From NCBI GenBank assembly GCA_039720395.1, contig CM077820.1, positions 51,451,666 to 51,515,665 of the forward strand: 64,000 bases of DNA, given 5' to 3'. Position numbers and translations under genes: made by a program. The notes below the pieces were generated by a model. That model worked only from the letters and a program-made list of their open reading frames with translations, was not told the origin of the DNA and did no database searches. Positions 57,545-64,000 of this stretch are shown one piece after another. Source of the DNA: Liquidambar formosana. Its lineage: Eukaryota > Streptophyta > Magnoliopsida > Saxifragales > Altingiaceae. Positions within the stretch are counted from its first letter, which is position 1. Each line of letters opens with the position of its first letter.

Positions 57545-58045
57545 TTTGCTGCAGTTTGTTACTTCTCCTTCTCAGGTCAGTTCAATTTTCATTCTCTTTC
57601 GCTCCTCTCTCTCCTCTCGACCACTCTCTCTCCTCTCTTTCGCTCCTTTCTCTCTCCTCTTTGCCTCCGGCGAGGGCAGTCGGCACGGTGTCTCTCATCT
57701 TGGCCTCCGGCGACCACTCTCTCTCTCGCTCCTCTCTCTCCTCATCCACTCTCTCTCCTCTCGGCCTCCGGCGAGGGCAGTGGGTACGGTACGAGGGTTT
57801 CTCCCGCGATTTTCCTCTCTCACCTGCCATCGCCGTCCCCCGTTGGGTTTCGCGTCAGATCCACTCACCTGCGTCGTCGGCGTCACGGCGATTTTCTTAT
57901 CTCTGGCCCGATCTGTCTCATCCACTCACCGGTGGCAACGGCACCCCCCTCGTCGTCGGCATCTCTCGTTGCCTGCTCTTGCTCGTCACAAGCCGTCGGC
58001 ACCTTCCGCCGTTGCCCATCGTCGTGTGCACCTCCCAAAACCCAG
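57545..58045 (+). other. CT-rich, GC-rich block resembling a first exon
   Basis: Contains imperfect repeats of CTCTCTCTCCTCTC and of GCCTCCGGCGAGGGCAGT (about 57665 and 57763), and a candidate donor at CCCAG|GTATG near 58045. All three plus frames are open for about 200 codons because of the repeats, so length alone is not evidence of coding. It may be an old 5' UTR or first exon. Confidence 0.35.
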
Positions 58046-58668
58046 GTATGTTCAATTTTTTTGTTATTTTTTGTAACCCTTAACCGCAAATTATGTGATG
58101 GACTGAAAACCCGTTTAGCATAACCAACAAAATTATGCATTATTATTATTCTTTAAGGGGAATTAATTTCTAGAAATTGGGTATTTGTTTTCCCTTCCAG
58201 AAATTGGGAATTTCAGATTCTTGCCCTTACGGTGTCTTGTATATTCATTCTTGTTGCCTTGTGTTGATTTTAAGGTTTCTTGTGTATTGGGAATTCCAGA
58301 AATTTTCTCTTTACGCTGTGTTTGGTTCACAGAAAATGTGAAAGAAAGGAAAAGAAATACCAAGGATTCTATTTTCTTTTTGGTTGTTTTCCAATCACAT
58401 ATGTGGTAGAGGTGTTAGAGGTTGCAGTTTAGGTGTTTGATTTATTGTTTATGTGTGGGTGTGTTGATTGACGTCTTTTCATGGTGTTAGTTTTAAGAAA
58501 GTGTTGGGAGTTTTCAGCTTTTGTGGCTATGTAGAGGGTGTTTATTCTATTTTGTACTAAATCTCTTATTAATTTGAATAAATAATCCTGCTGATAAGAA
58601 AAAAAAAAAAAAAAGAATATCTCTTGAATTTCTATATGCGTTAATAAGTTTTGTGATGATATTTTTGT
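58046..58668. other. Intergenic DNA ending in poly-A
   Basis: A run of 16 A at about 58599-58614, after CTGCTGATAAG, looks like the tail of a retroposed sequence on the plus strand. Downstream, GAATATCTCTTGAATTTCTA is present twice (about 58616 and 58698). No bounding target duplication was found upstream. Confidence 0.4.
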
Positions 58669-59040
58669 TCATAAGTTTAACCATGTGAATATCTCATGAA
58701 TATCTCTTGAATTTCTATATGCATTAAACGGGGCCTCACCCTTGAAACTCCCAGACTTTATTAAGTATATTGCGATACGTACCATTACATACAAAACTAC
58801 ACCAATGAAGGCTTGTTGGACGATGAGAGGGGTCGATTTAGGGGCGGGTCTAGGATCCAAGGAAGCATGGAAAGCTTTTTTTGAATAGGTGAATACAGAA
58901 GGGGCGGAGAGTGAACTCGAGTGAGCCTCTTGTTTTTTATGCTGGCTAAGATGTTTGGAAGTGAAGATGAATTGGGTGTTCTGATGATGGGAATTATGGC
59001 TTTGGTGGTGATTAGGTGGGCGGTTGATTGGCGGCGCCAA
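58669..59040 (-). pseudogene. Fragment resembling a two-pore K+ channel (TPK) N-terminus
   Basis: The minus frame includes SAPSVFTYSKK and then KSTPLIVQQAFIGVVLYVMV, followed by IAIYLIKSGSFKG. The second part looks like the first transmembrane helix and the start of the pore loop of plant vacuolar TPK-type channels. After SFKGEA the similarity ends and the GYGD pore motif is absent. The frame then runs into a duplicated AT-rich segment. Hence a broken gene fragment; identification is from memory of the family and moderate at best. Confidence 0.4.
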
Positions 59041-59700
59041 GATGGCCTGAGGTCAAGGTAACCAGAAGACAATTCCGTTCAAAAGGGGTGACACAACCCC
59101 ACTCCTCCCAACCCTCCAAAACCCAACCAAAAGAACAATAATGCTAGAGATTGCCACTATATCTTAATCTTTCATTACTTGTTTTCCAAAAAGAAAAAAA
59201 AAAGGCTGATGATTGGACACCCTGTACTTGGAAACTAAATTGCCAAATATCAGGGAAGATTTGAGATTTCGCAGCAACTGTGGACCCAAAATCTCCATGG
59301 GGGTAGGAACAAGGAAGGAGGGGAAAAAAATCTAGCTTTTTTTGTGTACCATATTTCGACCGAAGTCCAAAATCTTGGGGTCATAGGGTGGGTGCCCTAT
59401 TTCTTGCTTGCCTGGCTGTTATGGGAAGTGATATTTATGTGCTATGTAGGTATCTTTAAAATATAGATATCTACTGGAGCAAATCCATCATGAACACAAC
59501 CCCTTTTGAGATATTCTTAAACCTCAGTTTAACCATGCTGTGGCACCACCCAAAGAACACTGAACTTGACAAAGTGAAGGTTGTTCACTATTGTGCCGCT
59601 ATAAATCATTCCTTATTTATACAATAATTATTTTGTTAATAGTCATTAAAATTCAATATTATAATGAGATTAATATTGATACTATGAACAGTTTTTTCAG
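59041..59700. other. Intergenic DNA
   Basis: No gene was recognised. The sequence ends in a TTTTTTCAG acceptor-like motif before the next entry. Confidence 0.4.
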
Positions 59701-59910
59701 GGATCAAAACCATGGAGGTATAATGGGGTAGAAGAGAACAGGGAAAAAGAAGATATAAAGATGCTGGTGAACAAATTGCGGGACATTTACAATGATGAGA
59801 CCTTGGATGACAAGAATAATTTGCAGCAGTTGTTTGCGGCATTGTTGGAGGCTGACACCATTCACTTCATTACCACCCCATCCGTTGCTTGGCTAATATT
59901 AAAGCTTTAG
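59701..59910 (+). other. Orphan exon-like open segment, 69 codons
   Basis: Directly after GTTTTTTCAG (a good 3' splice site) an open plus frame of 69 codons ends in TAG at 59908-59910. It contains KMLVNKLRDIYNDETLDDKN and LFAALLEADTIHFI, with a charged, amphipathic composition typical of real protein. I do not recognise the family and see no partner exon upstream. It could be the last exon of a decayed gene. Confidence 0.35.
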
Positions 59911-60810
59911 CTGTGTAGGGTTTGGGTAGTGTACTTAATTTTTGACCAAGGTTGGTTTAGGTAGTGTAGTTATTAGTAAGTCTTCCTTGATATGGAAGTG
60001 GAATATTTTTCTAACCATTAGCATGATGAAGAAAGTGTTTTCTTTTTCCCCACCCACCTACCCTTTTTTTTTTTTTTTTTTTGGTCTAGGTTCTAGATTG
60101 GCATTATTGGGTTGTTTATATTTTTGAAAATATATATGTACAAGAAAACACAGTGACATATGCATGAATCCATATTATTCTTCTCCAAGCAAATTCATAC
60201 TTTTATTTCCAATGAACAATTCCTTGATTGCATAGTTATATATTGTGGGCTTCTGAATAATTAGTAGTTTGATTTTGTACAGGTTTGATTAGTCGATAAC
60301 TTGGGATGTCTTTATTATAGATAGGGTCATGCCAAATTTTCTAAAAAAATTATATTTTAATCATTTTATTTTCATGATGTTCAATCAAAGGATGCCAAAA
60401 AAGGCTTTAAAACAACGTTATCAAAATATTGCCCTTGTTGATACATGCATAAGATTGCGCACAACATTACCCATGTCCATTGACACCCCCCCCCCCCTTT
60501 TTTTTTTGTTCAAGCCTTTGTCTAGTGCATTTGGCTCAATCAATTTTTCTATGCCACTTAATGCAATAATCAAAATCTGGTTTGCAATTAATTATAATTT
60601 TATTTCAATTGTCATTCAAGTGAGACTTCTTGTTTAGAACAAAAGGGAAGCATTATTGCCGTAATTATTATAAGGCCACTTGGTAATCATAGCTCCTTTA
60701 TGGTTCTTAAATCCTAAGCATTGCAATTGGTAGAAAGATGTCATCATTAGGCTAAATTTATGAAAAGGAACGACTGAGCCAAGAAGTGCATGGTTGATGC
60801 TCAGTTCAAT
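59911..60810. other. Intergenic DNA before the satellite array
   Basis: Contains poly-T (about 60065-60082) and a C11 run (about 60487-60497). No gene is supported. Confidence 0.5.
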
Positions 60811-63800
60811 AGACCCCAAGTGTACTAAACGAGCATATAATATGTACGCAACGAATTTGAAACATGTATGCATTGGTTACTTGAAATGTACGCACTAATG
60901 TCAAAGCACATGTGATCTGTCTTTTCAATTGTAATCTTTTTTTTCGACTAAATTATTAATTCATTATAACATGCTTATACCCTTAACACATCGTAACATT
61001 GTTTATTATTCTTTCAAATAAATTTACTACCCCAAAGATCATTTCAGTACCCTAAAATGTGTAAAAAATCTCAAACGTGGTCCTGACCTCAAGTGTACTA
61101 AACGAGGATATAATATGTACGCAATGAACTCGAAACATGTACGCATTGGTTACTTAAAATGTACGCACTAAAGTCAAAACACATGCGTTCTACTTTTTCA
61201 TTCGTAATTTTTTTTTTTTTTCAAATAAATTACTAATTCATTATCATATGCTTATACCCTTAGCACATCGTAAAATTGTTTATTATTCTTTCAAATAATT
61301 TTTACTACCCCAAAAATCATTTCAGTATCCTGAAATGTGTGAAAAAATCCCAAACGTAGTCCTGACCCCAAGTGTACTAAACGAGGATATAATATGTATG
61401 CAATGAACTTAAAATATGTACGCATTAGTTATTTAAAATGTACGCACTAAAGCCAAAACACATTCGTTCTATCTGTTCATTTGTAAATTTTTTTTTCAAA
61501 TAAATTACTAACTCATTATAACACGCTTATACCCTTAATACATCGTAACATTGTTTATTATTCTTTCAAACCAATTTTACTACCCCAAAGATCATTTCAG
61601 TACCCTAAAATGTGTAAAACATCCCAAACGTGGTCCTGACCCCAAGTGTACTAAACGAGGATATAATATGTACTTAATGAACTTGAAACATGTACGCATT
61701 GGTTACTTAAAATATATGAACTAAAGTCAAAACACATATGTTCTACTTTTTCATTTGTAATTTTTTTTTTCCAAAATAATTACTAATTCATTATAATATG
61801 CTTATACCCTTAGCACATCATAAAATTGTTTATTATTCTTTCAAATAATTTTTACTACCCCAAAGATCATTTCAGAATCCAAAAAGGTGTAAAAAAATCC
61901 AAAACGTGGTCCCGACCCCAAGTGTACTAAACGAGGATATAATATGTATGCAACGAACTCGAAACATGTACGCATTGGTTACTTAAAATGTACGCACTAA
62001 GATCAAAACACATGCGTTCTATCTGTTTAATTGTAATCTTTTTTTTCAAATAAATTACTAATTCATTATAACATGCTTATACCCTTAACACATCGTAACA
62101 TTGTTCATTATTCTTTCAAATAAATTTTATTACCCCAAATATCATTTCAGCACCATAAAATGTGTAAAAAAATCCCAAACGTGGTCCCGACCCCAAGTAT
62201 ACTAAACAAAGATATAATATGTACGCAATGAACGTTAAACTTGTACGCATTGGTTACTTAAAATGTACGCACTAACGTCAAAACACATTCGTTCTATATG
62301 TTCATTTGTAATATTTTTTTTTCAAATAAATTTCTAATTCATTATAACATGCTTATACCCTTAACACATCGTAACATTGTTTATTATTCTTTCAAATAAA
62401 TTTTACTACCCCAAAGATCATTTCAGTACCCTAAAATGTGTAAAACATCCCAAACGTGGTCATGACCCCAAGTGTACTAAACAAGGATATAATATGTACT
62501 TAATGAACTTGAAACATGTACGCATTGGTCACTTAAAATGTATGCACAAAAGTCAAAACACGTGTTTTACCTTTTCATTTGTAATTTTTTTTTTCCAAAT
62601 AATTTACTAATTCATTATGACATGCTTATACTCTTAGCACATCGTAAAATTGTTTGTTATTCTTTCAAATAATTTTTACTACCCCAAAGATCATTTCAGA
62701 ATCCTAAAAGGTGTAAAAAAATCCAAAACGTGGTCCCGACCCCAAATGTACTAAACGAGGATATAATATGTACGCAATGAACTCGAAACATGCACGCATT
62801 GGTTACTTGAAATGTACGTACTAAAGTCAAAGCACATGTGTTCTATCTTTTCAATTGTAATCTTTTTTTTTCAACAAAATTACTAATTCATTATAACATG
62901 CTTATACCCTTAACACATCGTAACATTGTTTATTATCCTTTCAAATAAATTTACTACCCAAAGATCATTTAAGTACCCTAAAATGTGTAAAAAATCCTAA
63001 ACGTGGTCCCGACCCCAAGTGTACTAAACGAGGATATAATATGTACGCAATGAACTCGAAACATGTACGCATTGGTTACTTAAAATGTATGCACTAAAGT
63101 CAAAACACATGCGTTCTACTTTTTCATTCGTAATTTTTTTTTTTTTTCAAATAAATTACTAATTCATTATCATATGCTTATACTCTTAGCACATCGTAAA
63201 ATTGTTTATTATTCTTTCAGATAATTTTTACTACCCCAAAAATCATTTCAGTACCCTGAAATGTGTGAAAAAATCCCAAACGTAGTCCTGACCCCAAGTG
63301 TACTAAACGAGTATATAATATGTATGCAATAAACTTAAAACATGTACGCATTGGTTATTTAAAATGTACGCACTAAAGTTAAAACACATTCGTTCTATTT
63401 GTTCATTTGTAAATTTTTTTTTCAAATAAATTACTAACTCATTATAACACGCTTATACCCTTAATACATCGTAACATTGTTTATTATTCTTTCAAACAAA
63501 TTTTACCACCCCAAAGATCATTTCAGTACCCTAAGATGTGTAAAACATCCCAAACATGGTCCTGACCCCAAGTGTACTAAACGACGATATAATATGTACT
63601 TAATGAACTTGAAACATGTACGCATTGGTTACTTAAAATGTATGCACTAAAGTCAAAACACATGTGTTCTACCTTTTCATTTGTAATTTTTTTTTTCCAA
63701 ATAAATTACTAATTCATTATAATATGCTTATACCCTTAGCACATCGTAAAATTGTTTATTATTCTTTCAAATAATTTTTACAACCCCGAAGATCATTTCA

Positions 63801-64000
63801 GAATCCTAAAAGGTGTAAAAAAATCCAAAACGTGGTCTCGACCCCAAGTGTACTAAACGACGATATAATATGTACGCAATGAACTCGAAACATGTACGCA
63901 TTGGTTACTTAAAATGTACGCACTAAAGTCAAAACACATGCGTTCTATCTGTTTAATTGTAATGTTTTTTTTCAAATAAATTACTAATTCATTATAACAT
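60811..64000. repeat. Satellite array, about 275-bp monomers in a 1926-bp higher-order repeat
   Basis: The word AAGTGTACTAAACGA and variants starts at 60818, 61091, 61370, 61644, 61920, 62195, 62470, 62744, 63017, 63296, 63570 and 63846. Spacings are 273, 279, 274, 276, 275, 275, 274, then 273, 279, 274, 276 again. Landmarks seven apart are exactly 1926 bp apart in all five comparable cases, and variants specific to single monomers recur at that distance. The array starts abruptly at about 60811 and runs off the window. Monomers are AT-rich and non-coding, with three phased ATGTACGCA words. Confidence 0.95.

Noticed and set aside
57474..58123. Three overlapping plus frames of 175-205 codons
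   Set aside because: CT-rich repeats keep all frames open at once, so length is not evidence of coding.
60811..64000. CRISPR-like array
   Set aside because: Repeats of 275 bp without spacer structure, in a plant genome, are a satellite and not a CRISPR array.
1..64000. Organellar (plastid or mitochondrial) DNA insertion
   Set aside because: No stretch of recognisable organellar rRNA, tRNA cluster or protein gene was seen.

Overview
The window is repeat-rich, AT-rich plant nuclear DNA. It holds intron-containing genes with GT-AG splice sites, a plant P/U-type cyclin, an F-box/DUF295 relative, a CHY-RING E3 ligase relative, L1-type LINEs, a Ty1/copia element primed by initiator tRNA-Met, TRIMs, Helitrons, MITEs and a satellite array. 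The families fit a flowering plant, most likely a eudicot; the species cannot be named from sequence alone. There are no bacterial-style operons.

Layout. 1-11100 is one arm (A) of a direct segmental duplication whose partner (B) lies at about 35800-55080. Arm A carries a hAT-like element, a long-TIR MULE-like element, a Helitron and a collapsed cyclin pseudogene. 11100-25400 holds MITEs, a degenerate LINE with RNase H, an F-box/DUF295 pseudogene split by a 369-bp TRIM, and a CHY-RING pseudogene with a second TRIM in an intron. 25400-34500 is mostly non-coding. It has four decayed copies of one promoter or first-exon-like unit, a GC-rich block, long (TA)n tracts and a Helitron terminus. 37731-44189 is a full-span but inactivated LINE with a perfect 19-bp target duplication. 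47588-53471 is the only plausibly intact host gene, a two-exon P-type cyclin (predicted 194 aa) on the minus strand. Its single intron contains a complete 4.5-kb copia element with identical 189-bp LTRs, a 5-bp target duplication and one 1365-codon gag-pol frame. 54445-59910 holds a foldback MITE and fragments of possible genes. From 60811 to the window end is a tandem satellite of about 275 bp per monomer, arranged as a 7-monomer higher-order repeat of 1926 bp.

Most of the window is a record of transposition. The two duplicated arms act as natural controls: an insertion in one arm is matched by an empty site in the other. This supports the ends of the arm-B Helitron and the MITE at 54.6 kb. 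No new pathway was found. The most distinctive items are the higher-order satellite, the young copia element inside the cyclin intron with its abnormal Gag N-terminus, and the Helitron with its empty site.
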